From NCBI GenBank assembly GCA_031771865.1, contig JASISA010000027.1, positions 1,240,001 through 1,304,000 on the forward strand: a stretch of DNA of 64,000 nt, written 5' to 3'. The notes below the pieces were generated by a model. That model was not told the DNA's origin. It was given only the letters and a program-made list of their open reading frames with translations, and searched no databases. Origin of the DNA: Nothophaeocryptopus gaeumannii. Taxonomy: Eukaryota > Ascomycota > Dothideomycetes > Mycosphaerellales > Mycosphaerellaceae. A program made the position numbers and the translations under genes. How positions within the stretch are numbered: position 1 is the stretch's first letter; the number at the start of each line of letters is the position of its first letter. Of the stretch, positions 20,779 through 30,335 are shown piece after piece.

Positions 20779-21640
20779 GTGGACGTTCTCAACTTGGTTC
20801 TTATAGCATCCGCTTTCCAGCATGGGTGCCTCCGAAGCGTTGCACAGGTAAACAGTCATCAGACCTATGGTCGAATCGATTTTACGCCAAGCCAGACGCT
20901 GTACAACCACGCCACGGACAGCAATATATTTACCCTCAGAAGCCGATGACCAGCCGAAAGCCACGGTAGTTCTCTTGCTCTAGATGCCGTAGGGCTGCTC
21001 CAATGCCAATGTCCACTCGAGAACTGCCGCAGTCCTGGATCCCTACACTTAAGAGGAGCATAGTCTCTGGCCGACAGTTCGAGATACACAGAGATCTTCT
21101 ACGTGCAGGTATGCAGAATACAGCAATCCTGTACCCCACGTGCCAACGACATGTTCCAAAACTCTCTCCCGCCTGAGCTGGATCCAATCATACGAATAGC
21201 AGCAAGATTTTATACATATAGCCTTCGCGTTAGTGCATTTGGAAACCTTGTAAGGCATTGCCCCGAGTTTCCCGGCCATGCAATTGCCAGGACCTCTCCA
21301 CACTTTGGCTGCGGGGTATGGGGTAGCAATGCAACCTCGCGCTATTCACAAGCAAGGTTATGCTACTGTATGTGGAGATTGACCGAGCATCTCCGTGCCT
21401 CCGACTGGAAATCTATACAGACCATGCAGTGGCCAAGATCGTTACAGCGTTCATCAGCAGCAATGTGAGTAGGCGAACTGGCGGCTAAACTCGGCAGCCG
21501 AACGTCTCATCACGAGCACACGAATTATTAGCGAATTTCGTTGCTCTCTTGACAGCTTCCTTATCTTCCCCTTGCGACGCTTGCTTCTTAAAGACTCAGA
21601 CTTTCACGGAAGACTCTGGCGTGTTGCCTCAGCATACGCC
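20779..21640. other. Intergenic upstream of the MFS transporter
   Basis: 860 bp with no supported gene; presumably the transporter's promoter plus the ankyrin gene's 3' flank. Confidence 0.45.
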
Positions 21641-23412
21641 ATGGCCATCTTCAAGAAGCACTCGCTCAAGACATGCAATACCACACGCACGAAAGCCTCT
21701 GAACTCACCCTACGCCAATCCATTTGTCAGTATAATGATAATAGCAGACAGGTCCGAAGACTGAATTATGATGCCCAGATCCCCTTTGCCTCGTGACGCT
21801 TTTATTCTTCTTGTAAGCATATTTGGCAACCAGAAGACGTGAGGGAACAATAGCTCACGTTTCTATGTTTTGCCAGATGGGGCTTCAGTTATGGATTGCG
21901 TCCGTACCCGCCTAGACACTCCAATGGCCTGAGACAGTGACTCACACTTTCACAGTCGACACATTGAATAAGCATTTCCAAAACACCCTTCACATTACGA
22001 AAGCCCGTTCATCTGGCCTCCAAGCAGCCTACTTCGGAGCCTACCCCCTCGCATCTCTTGGCCACGCGAACTGGCTCCTACGACACTACGGGTACATCTC
22101 CAGCCTGCCCTCATGCTCAGAGACAAGCGCTGACCCTTTTACAGCTTCAAAGTCGTCTTCATCTGGGGCCTCTGCCTCTACGGCGTCGGCGCACTCGTCG
22201 CCTGGCCCTGCATCCTCCACCGCTCTTTCGGCGGCTTCTGCGCCGCAATCTTCATTATAGGCAACGGCCTCGGCTCCTTAGAAACCGCCGCAAACCCCTA
22301 CATAACCATCTGCGGGCCTCCTCGCTACTCCGAACTCCGCATCAATTTCTCGCAAGCCTTCAACGGTATCGGAACCGTCATCGCACCTGTTCTCGGATCT
22401 TACGTCTTCTTCAAAGATACGGGAGATAGTACGCAGAGTCTGAAGAATGTTCAATGGGTATATTTGGCGATTGCGGTGTTCGTGTTCATTCTTGCAGCGG
22501 TGTTCTATTTCTCCCCTATTCCGGAAATTACAGATGCGGATATGGCTTTTCAGGCGGAAGAGACTCATGCGAGTACGGCTGATCAACCGTTCTGGAAACA
22601 GTATCGGTTGTTTCATGCGGCTTTTGCGCAGTTTTGCTACACTGGTGCGCAAATTGCCATCGCGTCGTACTTCGTCAATTACGCTGTTGAAACACGCCCT
22701 GGCACATCCGATTCGGTCGCTGCACAATTACTGGCCGGTGCGCAAGGGGCGTTCGCGTTGGGGAGGTTTGTCGGTGTTGGGGTTATGAAGTATGTCAGGC
22801 CGAGATGGGTGTTTTTGTGTTACTTGACACTGTAAGTTCCATGCCCTCTCTTCTTCTTGTGAGTTGGCGGCCAGGTGCTGATGTGATGTGCTTAGTTGTA
22901 TCGTCTTCGTCGCCCCATCCATCACCCAACGCCACAACACAGGCATAGCAATGCTCTACCTCACGCTGTTCTTCGAATCTATTTGTTTCCCGACCATCGT
23001 GGCGCTCGGAATGCGCGGGCTGGGGAAATACAGTAAACGCGGCTCTGGATTTATCATAGCAGGTGTAAGTGGTGGAGCCGTGGTCCCACCAGCTCTCGGT
23101 GGAGCAGCAGACGCATCCTCTACCGCAACAGCAATGGCTGTACCGTTGGGATTCTTCGTGTTAGCGTGGAGTTATGCGTTTTGTGTGAATTTCGTGCCGG
23201 CGTATAGAGAGCCAGTTGATATGCTTGGGCATGCGGAGATTGGGTTGACGAATACGGATGCGAAGAAGGACGAAGAGTCTGTTGGGGATGGTAGTGGCGA
23301 GAAGGAGGTGGGAGAGATCCAGATTGAGAAGGATATCGAGGGAAAGGGTGGCATTTCTCTCTTGGAGGTTGGGGCGAATGCGATTGTGCAGCCTGCAAAA
23401 GGTGATTCTTAA
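21641..23412 (+). CDS. MFS sugar transporter, FucP (fucose/glucose/galactose permease) type
   Basis: Six exons: 21641..21725, 21779..21812, 21877..21899, 21956..22091, 22145..22831 and 22896..23412. Together they give 493 residues, and every junction keeps phase. Two exons are tiny (34 and 23 bp). After splicing the first helix reads LTLRQSIYPLCLVTLLF then LWGFSYGLLDTLNKHFQ, the hallmark of the FucP family. Then follow LQAAYFGAYPLASLG, NGLGSLETAANPYI and RINFSQAFNGIGTVIAPVLG, all typical. About 12 membrane helices end before a charged cytosolic tail. It is a proton-coupled sugar symporter by family; the substrate is not determinable. Tiny exons make mis-annotation likely in automated gene sets. 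Confidence 0.92.
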
Positions 23413-23783
23413 AAGGGTTGGCGAGGAAGCTAGGCAAATGACTTACTTGATGATTGTCGATTTGCGGTTGTCCCTCAGGCAAAAATTCGTCATTCACCTG
23501 GCATGTCTAAGAATCCCCTAGTCGCTGTCTTTATCTTCTGATATTGTACAGTCCAGGTTTCTGTCTTTCTTCCGAGCGTCTGCCAAACCTGACGCCGACG
23601 ATGAACTGGCGTGCGGCGGTGTTGTTCGAAAACAGGTAAAAGAAGCCGTCGTCTGAGCCTGCTCATTATAAAGCGTGCTCTCGAATCTCGAAAACTTTTG
23701 TAACTCCACAACACCATCGCTAAAAAGACCCATATCAAGCCTGTCCCAGAAACAATTCCATGATCTCTCAGCCCGTACTCACA
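23413..23783. other. Intergenic between convergent genes
   Basis: 370 bp of shared 3' flank; no gene seen. Confidence 0.45.
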
Positions 23784-24599
23784 TCATGCCGCCGCCTCAA
23801 CTTCATGCATCGGATGATCCAGCGTCTCCGTAGACGTGTCCATATCGCTTTCGTCTTCAGGCCCACCTTTTACTGTCTCTCTCGTTTCTTCCGCCGGTCT
23901 CCTCTCCTGCACGGGCGGTTTCCAATCCCTGATGCTACTCTTCTCTCCATTCGCACCCTCAACAAGACCTTCATTGCCATCACCGGGCAATCCAATGACC
24001 GTCCCTTTGAATCTCTCCTCCTCACTCCCTCCACCAGACTTGTATTTCTTCTTCAGCACTGTGAAGAAATCGTCTTCCTTGACCACAGCTCCTCCCACCC
24101 CTACAGCAGGAACATTCGTCGTCCCTCCGGCCGGGTTTGTCAGGTCCTTCTCCAGCCCAGCTACGCGCTTGATCTCGCGGTATGCAGGTGAGTCGTAGAA
24201 CTTCGTAAACGCTCTAACATCCCTGGTATCCTCCTCCTCCCTCTTCCGCTTCTCCGCCGTCATCCTCTTCTCCGCTCCCTTTTCCACCCTCCCCATATCA
24301 GCAATCGGCCGGCGCATCCTCTCCCTCCATCCCTCTTCACTCGCACTTCGCGCTGGTATCAGCACGCCAGCGTCTGTGAGGGCGTTGCGGACATCTGAAA
24401 TGGTGGGTATGGGGTCGTTGTGAGAGGAATGAGCGTGTTTGGCTGTTTCGGTCGCGACAAGGAGGAGGTGGCGCTCGGTTAGGGAGAGAAGGGTGTCGAG
24501 GACGGAGGGTTTGGTGCTGTGGAAGCCTGCGGCACGGAGGGTGTGCAAGATGAAGGGTCGGAGGAGGGAGCGGTGGAGGTCGTGGGATTGAGAGGACAT
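23784..24599 (-). CDS. Bromodomain-associated histone-fold protein (TAF3-like TFIID subunit)
   Basis: An intronless 271-residue protein. The ATG before SSQSHDLH was chosen because the histone fold begins right after it. An ATG 16 codons upstream (MHPQTRVR..) would add only basic residues. Residues 6-85 form the Bromo_TP fold: LHRSLLRPFILHTLRAAGF, then SVLDTLLSLTERHLLLVA, then ISDVRNALTDAGVL. After a Lys/Arg/Glu-rich helix comes FTKFYDSPAYREIKRVAG and DDFFTVLKKKYKSG, conserved in fungal members. This fold pairs with TAF10-type partners in TFIID or with Spt7-like partners in SAGA. TAF3-like is the best guess, since no PHD finger or bromodomain is present. Nuclear. Confidence 0.8.
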   Translation of the reverse strand: MSSQSHDLHRSLLRPFILHTLRAAGFHSTKPSVLDTLLSLTERHLLLVATETAKHAHSSHNDPIPTISDVRNALTDAGVLIPARSASEEGWRERMRRPIADMGRVEKGAEKRMTAEKRKREEEDTRDVRAFTKFYDSPAYREIKRVAGLEKDLTNPAGGTTNVPAVGVGGAVVKEDDFFTVLKKKYKSGGGSEEERFKGTVIGLPGDGNEGLVEGANGEKSSIRDWKPPVQERRPAEETRETVKGGPEDESDMDTSTETLDHPMHEVEAAA

Positions 24600-25068
24600 G
24601 GTGGTTCTCGTGTGCTTGAGGTTGCGCACGCGGGTTTGAGGATGCACTTCGTTGCGTGGTGATAGTTCGTGTTATCGAGATATCATGTCGTGGTTCATAT
24701 GTATGCGCTGAGTTTGCGCGCGCGTCCAGATGGATTTTGGCAATGTCGATGTTGGGGATGAAGTCGGAAGTTGAAGTGATGGCCGAAAGCACGGGCGAAC
24801 TTCACATGCTACTCATGTCGATGCGCCAACTGATCATAGCCTTTCCATTCCATTCCCTTGCCCGATATGATCTTGTCGCTCTCCACAAATATTTGAGAAG
24901 ATGTATTAAGGAAGTCGCATCAAGATCCTGAGGCTCGGTATATATTTCCGAAGACGTCGCGTGTCAGCGGGCAAGGAGCGCCATCCGCGTTCGCGCATCG
25001 CAGCTTCATAGGAACACCTTTCCAGCTCATCTACTACGAACAAACATACCAACAGCACATACAATAAC
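24600..25068. promoter_or_regulatory. Divergent promoter region (TAF3-like / Iec1-like)
   Basis: 469 bp between the start codons of two chromatin/transcription genes. A TATATATTT-like run lies at about 24939. There is a C/A-rich leader before the plus-strand ATG. Confidence 0.4.
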
Positions 25069-26567
25069 ATGGCCGACTCTCCAGCATCGTCAGATCTTTC
25101 CGATCCGCCATCCGTGGACTCCGATCACGAAGATGCCCTAAGCACTCCCGCGCTCTCCTCCCGCCCCAGCGTAGACATCACCCACGCCGAAGCAGAGCAG
25201 CTCGGTCCTCCTCCCAAGAAGCGTAAGACCGCTCCATCTGCGCTCAATCTGGCCGAAAACCTCGCGCCTTCGTCACATCCGGACGAGATCGAAGACGACA
25301 ACATTAGCCTCTCCTCAGATGGTTACAGCAGCGCTCCTGGCTCTCCAAACGACGATGAGTGGTCACTACGAGATCAGGCACAGACGCAGTGCCTCTGGCG
25401 AGACTGCGACTTCGGCTCTGCGATCAACAATGACGAGCTGGTGAAGCATGTGCAAAACACACATTGCGCGACAGGAGGACCTAAGAAGACCAAGTACGTG
25501 TGCGAGTGGGGAGAATGTCAACGAAAGACGAGCAATCATCCTAGTGGATATGCATTGAAGGCGCATATGCGGAGTCACACCAAGGAGAAGCCTTACTATT
25601 GCGCTTTGCCGGGTAAGATACACAAGACATTCTGCATGGACTTGGGCACAAGAAAGCTAACATGGCATCAGAATGTGATAAGGCGTTCACGAGATCCGAT
25701 GCATTGGCAAAGCACATGCGAACTGTGCACGAGCCGGAGCCCATGAAGGGAGCTGAAGCGCCTCCACCTACAACCGGCAGAGGAAAGGGAAAGAACAAGC
25801 TCACCAACGGCAGCGCGAAGCCATCCCCAGCACAGGATATGGGCCCGACACATGATGAGGATGGGAACGAGGTCGATCCGTCACCTCCGAACGACAATAT
25901 TACCTATATACCCGCACACCACCCCATCACTGGTCAGCCCGGCTTTATGATCCACTACCCACCAGATATTCACTTCACAGCATGGGAAAGCAGCATCACC
26001 GCCGATCAGCTTATGCGTCTCCTCCGGCGGCAAGTACACTGGGCTCAAAAAGAAGGCGAGGAGCTGAAGAAGGAAGTCGACATGCTAGAACAGCAGAAAA
26101 AGGAAGAGTGGGTGTTGAAAGAGATACTCCTCGAAGGCGTAATGGAGGCGGAACTCGCGGACTCAGAACGAAGCACTCTCCTCCGCAACGTCGACGCACG
26201 AGTCAAAGCTCAGATGGAGAAAGACGTGGAACCCTCGAAGAAGCTGCAATGGGAAGGCGGAGAACCTCCATGGAGAAATAGACCTGCGCGTTTGAGGAAT
26301 AGCCACAGCAAGGACGTGGACATGGACTCTCCAGGCAAGGCCCACGACGAGCGAACACCTTCTCCTCCTCCAACCGGTGTCTCTGGAGGCTTTGACGGAG
26401 AGGCAGACCCTTACGACAACTACCTATCAGCGCAAATGGCACAGTACGAAGAGCGTGAGAGGTTGCGTAGCATGCAGAACACTCCTCAGAAGACAGCGGC
26501 GCAGGAGCAGAAGGCCGCTGAGGCAGATGCTGTCGGGGCGCTTCTTGGTATGAACAAGGCTGCGTAG
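25069..26567 (+). CDS. C2H2 zinc-finger protein, INO80 subunit Iec1-like
   Basis: Two exons, 25069..25612 and 25672..26567, with intron GTAAGA..GCATCAG giving 479 residues. An acidic, Ser/Pro-rich N-terminus carries the basic patch PPKKRKTA (nuclear signal). Three to four zinc fingers follow at about residues 103-220. They are CLWRDCDFG..LVKHVQNTH, CEWGECQRK..GYALKAHMRSH, and TKEKPYYCALPECDKAFTRSDALAKHMRTVH, the last split by the intron. This YY1-like finger order is that of Iec1, a subunit of the fungal INO80 nucleosome-remodelling complex. A coiled coil (QKEGEELKKEVDMLEQQKKEE) and a C-terminal helix (LSAQMAQYEERERLRSM) support a scaffold or remodeller role. It is divergent from the TAF3-like gene. 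Confidence 0.85.
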
Positions 26568-26778
26568 GTTGATGAGCGTGCGCAGTGGGCTCTGTCAAAG
26601 CGATGTACGAATATACGAATTACCGGTAACACTCGCCTTGGGCGTACATTTGTCGCTCAAAAAGACACTGTATTAATCGACAACCTCACATGTTTACAGA
26701 TCTCGAACTGCTTGCGGCTTGCCAAATAGCTTCTGATTGGCTTTGAATAAGCTCAAGCTCAAGCTAACGTAGGTATGG

Positions 26779-26825
26779 ACTGGACAGATTTGTAGTTCCG
26801 AATTTGGAACTGGAATCTGTCCAGT
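26779..26825. repeat. 47-nt hairpin (12-bp + 6-bp stem)
   Basis: ACTGGACAGATT at 26779-26790 is the exact reverse complement of 26814-26825. Inside it, AGTTCC (26794-26799) pairs with GGAACT (26806-26811) around a 6-nt loop, separated from the outer stem by a 3x2-nt internal loop. It lies 212 bp after the Iec1-like stop. It could be a transcript-end structure, a small-RNA precursor or a miniature element. Confidence 0.6.
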
Positions 26826-26931
26826 TTTGCCGGCCTGAGGCAGACATCACTTCCGCGCTCGTTCTCATTTAGCACTCACCTCCGTCACATACAACGACAA
26901 AACGTATACATATAATACAGCTAGACTAACT

Positions 26932-27641
26932 TCTCCGCCAGGCACAGCACAACCCAACACCAGCAACCCCAGTCGAAGTCTTCAAATTGCTCAGTCTAGC
27001 TCCCGAGCTCCGAGACAACATCTACGAGAAGGTTGCAGAAGACCTCCAAGCCAACATCACCAAGGATGGAAAGCTCTCGACTGCGACCGCACTTGCCAAA
27101 GTCAGTCGCCAAGTTCGATCCGAGTTTCCTGCAGTTGCACGCATTCATTCTAAATCCCTGCACACCTAGGCGGTCAACTTCTACTTCGACCACATCTTTT
27201 CGTTCATCGAAGATCTTCCCGTAGCGGCTGCTGCGGCTTTGCCTGGCCGCATGATCATAGTCGTTCTTGAACCCGATCTGGACTGCTGTGACGGGCTTGT
27301 CTACCATGACCCATATGACCGACGACAAGGATGAATTTTATGAATACACCTTGAAAGACCCAGCGACCAAGACCCTTACACACTGGGTTGAACAGCGCAT
27401 CATCATAGGATGCCGCGTCAGCGATGCATCGGTCGAGTATGATTTTGACGAGAAGAACGAGGAACATCTCGACATCATGAATCATATGAGTTATGATTTG
27501 TCCCTTCAGGTCGAATGGCTGGACTCTAAATCTCGCGAGCTTGATGGGATCCAGTATGCGACGGACCTTGGGACGACGGCGGCGAGGAGGGAGAAATTAC
27601 AGAAATTGCTCGAAAGCTCGAAGGAAGACAAGGCTTCGTGA
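26932..27641 (+). pseudogene. Remnant of an F-box-like/domain-of-unknown-function gene
   Basis: An open frame entered by a good acceptor (CTAAC..CCGCCAG, ending at about 26953) encodes VEVFKLLSLAPELRDNIYE and LAKVSRQVRSEF. This is the opening helix pair common to large families of lineage-specific fungal proteins near F-box proteins. There is no in-frame ATG in it or in the exon implied upstream (donor GTATAC near 26901). A second segment reads AVNFYFDHIFSFIEDLP, reached through a 43-bp intron-like gap (GTTGCA..CACCTAG). It is then out of frame with the last segment (DEFYEYTLKDPATKTLTHW .. ESSKEDKAS, stop at 27641). A missing start and at least one frame break argue for a decayed gene. Confidence 0.45.
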
Positions 27642-27843
27642 CGTTCTTTGCATTGAGCAGGGGGCTGTGCCAGTTGGGGAAGTCGCAGTCCGAAATGAAG
27701 ATCGGTTCATCGGCGGTCATGACCATGATTCGATGAACTCCAGCGAGTCCACGAAAGGTCGTGTCGTCGCAGAGGAGCTGTTAAGAATAATCATTCGGTG
27801 GCTCTCGGTAAAGCATACAATGTAACAGTGAGCCACCGCCTGC

Positions 27844-29795
27844 TCATGCAACAAAACTCTTACTACTCGGCAACTTTCTCCTCCTAACCTCCTCATCACT
27901 GTCCTCCTCCCGTCCAACCACAATATCCGGCGTCTCACCCGTCCAATTCGACGTCTCACCCGTCCAATTCGACGTCCGCGGACTAATATTCTCATTCCCA
28001 CCACCACCTCCCATCCCACCGATCTCACCCGAATACCACCCACTCCCGCCACCCGTCGACTTCTTCTTCCTCCTCACATACTCCCAAGCATCCTCCAAGG
28101 CAACCTCCACAGCAAGCCTAACTTTCAAAGCACAAAGACTCGGCCAGACGCTCCTCTCCCCCTTCAGAATCCAATAATCCACCTCTTCGGGTGTGGGATT
28201 CTTCAACAGTCTCTTCCACTCCGCAATCCCGACTTCAGGAACGAGGGTGATTGAATCACCTTTGATACTCTCGTCCGTCAAGATCCGCTTAAGATTCGGC
28301 GGGAGCCAGCCGAGGAGGTCTATCAGGGAAAGGGAATGACGGATGAGGCTACCGCCGAGACGGGCGAGAGATGCGCGGTCTTTGCCTCGGATATACGGGA
28401 GGGAAGGCTGGACGAAGGGAGCTATGTATGGCCGGGCTTGACAGATGATGAAATGTTCGATGTTGAAGAGCTGACGAAGTCGCTTGATGGGGTTCCGATC
28501 ATCTTTTCGACGCTTGAAGTAATCGTACCCAGAACCTGCTGGTTCATCGAGAGGAGGAGGTTGGACTTGGACGGTTTCGATCTCGCCGCGCATGTTCTTG
28601 GAAAGAATTGGGATGGGGTGGGTTTGGCGATGTTGGGCAGAGGTTATGTGGGAAGCCATTGCCGCTGAGCGGATTAGGACACCGGGGGAGGTTAGGTAGT
28701 TCATTAGAGTTGGGATCTCGTCTGTGGGAGAGGAGACGACTATGTTGAGGATAGTCCCGGTACGTTGGTAGGCTTCTTCGAAGGTGATGTCGCCTACGTT
28801 TGCTCTGACGCATTCGTTGAGGACGTTGGGGTCGAGTATGAAGCCTGATGTGAAGAGCCGCATTAGCCGACGTCTCAAAATTGCAAACCAATTGTGGGCT
28901 TTGTTGAGCTCTGGTGCGTGGTCCAGGAAGGCTAATTCCTCGTCTGTCTTACTCTTGGCCTGCTCTGATGCCGTCGCGAAAGCACTGAGGTCGATATGGT
29001 CTCCAGATAGAAAAGCTGGAAGCTCTTCTGGAGTGTGAATACCCACAAGCGCCGCCATCAGAGCGCCTGTCGCCGTGCCGACAATCACTTTGGGTAAGAT
29101 ATCTTGATCCAGCAGAGCCTTCACCACACCCAGATGACCTAGTCCAAAGATTGAGCCTCCCTGGAGGATCAACGCTGTTCTCCCATAGGTAATGCGAGAA
29201 TCGTGGAACTCTGTCACTTTCTCCTGCAGGCTGTATCTTCCTCCATGGGTGGTCAATTCGGTGCCAGACTTGGCTACAGCATCGATGCACTCCACCATCT
29301 CGTCCACGTACAAGTGGATGCTCTCTTTCGTGCAGGAGTAGGTCTTCTTGTAAAGGCTCATCTTGGTGATGCCGTACATATTCCTAAGGAGTCCGCCGCG
29401 AAGATAAGACATGAGACGGACCATGTTGCCTGCCAAACACAAGGTTAGGATGCTGCATAGCGTGAATCGCTCGAGCTCGTCTCATACTGACCTTCTATCC
29501 TCAAAGACCTCAGCATCTTCCTCCTTTCTTCCACCCTACGGAAGTCATACTCTCGGCTGACGGGGTTTGCCTTCCATCGGTAGGAGTCCGGCAGGTCATC
29601 AAGACCTTTGGCCGCTTCAATCCAAGTGTCGAAGTTCGTGGCGCTTTCCAGCCGTTCGAGAAGACGCCGTTTCTCTGGTTTCGCTGTGACAGCACGGTAG
29701 AATTTGGTAGCCCATGTCTGTATGATATCGATGAATATCAAGATAAGCGCCAGGAAGAATTGAGGGTACGTGTCGGTGCAGATTGTGGGAGCCAT
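27844..29795 (-). CDS. Patatin-like/DUF3336 lipase homologue lacking catalytic residues
   Basis: Two exons, 29795..29492 and 29429..27844, with a 62-bp intron (GTCAGT..TTGGCAG), giving 629 residues. An N-terminal membrane helix (FFLALILIFIDII) precedes the DUF3336 region (DSYRWKANPVSREYDF, GLLRNMYGITKMSLY). The patatin domain follows with an intact oxyanion loop, LQGGSIFGLGHLGVVKAL. This is the layout of fungal triacylglycerol lipases of the Tgl3/4/5 type on lipid droplets. However, the nucleophile elbow reads VIVGTATGALMA, so the Ser of GxSxG is Ala (codon gcg). The DGS/DGA Asp motif expected before the conserved FNIEHFIICQ block is absent. It is a predicted pseudoenzyme. The frame is otherwise undamaged over 1.9 kb. 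A C-terminal NWTGETS repeat follows. Confidence 0.88.
27931..27976. repeat. 21-bp tandem repeat in the lipase-like gene
   Basis: A 21-bp unit, cgtctcacccgtccaattcg plus one base, occurs twice in tandem, plus 4 bases of a third. It encodes a doubled NWTGETS peptide in the low-complexity tail. Being a multiple of three, it can vary in copy number without a frameshift. Confidence 0.85.
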
Positions 29796-30335
29796 GATGT
29801 CGTTGCTCAAGATGCTCAAGTCGTGTAATAACCTATGTTGAAGACGCTTCAACTCATGTCGTCACATTCAGGATGTGATTGATAGTAAGACACAAACCCG
29901 CGGGGCCGATTGGATACGGCTTGCTTCAATGTTCGTGAGAGCTCTGCGAATGGTGTTGTTGGAGGAGCTCACAACTGCACTCCACCACGCTCAGAAGGTC
30001 CGGATCCAATCGAGATGGAGGAAACAGCATCTTTGTAGACAGAAGGTGATATTTTGTGAGCTGCTTTCACATGCAAGGGAAGACAGAGGTGATCCGCGAT
30101 CGCCCTTGCAGCCGCGGTTGCAGCTCACCCGAGACAAAGCGCATACTGTATATTGACTGGAAAAGTCAGTCAAATGTTGGAGCAGATTCTCTTGGCATCG
30201 GCGAAGGAATTACAATATACCGACACGCGGTTCACGTCTTCTCGAGCTCTCGAACCATCTCCAAGCTCCTCCAACACCCTCCAAACACCCCTTCTTTCGT
30301 ATACAGCCTGGATCGTGCGCGCAAATCTCTTGAAA
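29796..30335. promoter_or_regulatory. Divergent promoter region (lipase-like / Nup120)
   Basis: 540 bp between divergent starts. An open frame continues upstream of the Nup120 ATG to 30153, but it reads as leader-like Ser/Thr-rich sequence and is taken as 5' UTR/promoter. C/T-rich segments lie at about 30255-30300. Confidence 0.4.

Noticed and set aside
30153..30335. Upstream extension of Nup120 to the first in-frame ATG
   Set aside because: The extra 61 residues are Ser/Thr-rich and leader-like; the family N-terminus fits the ATG at 30336.
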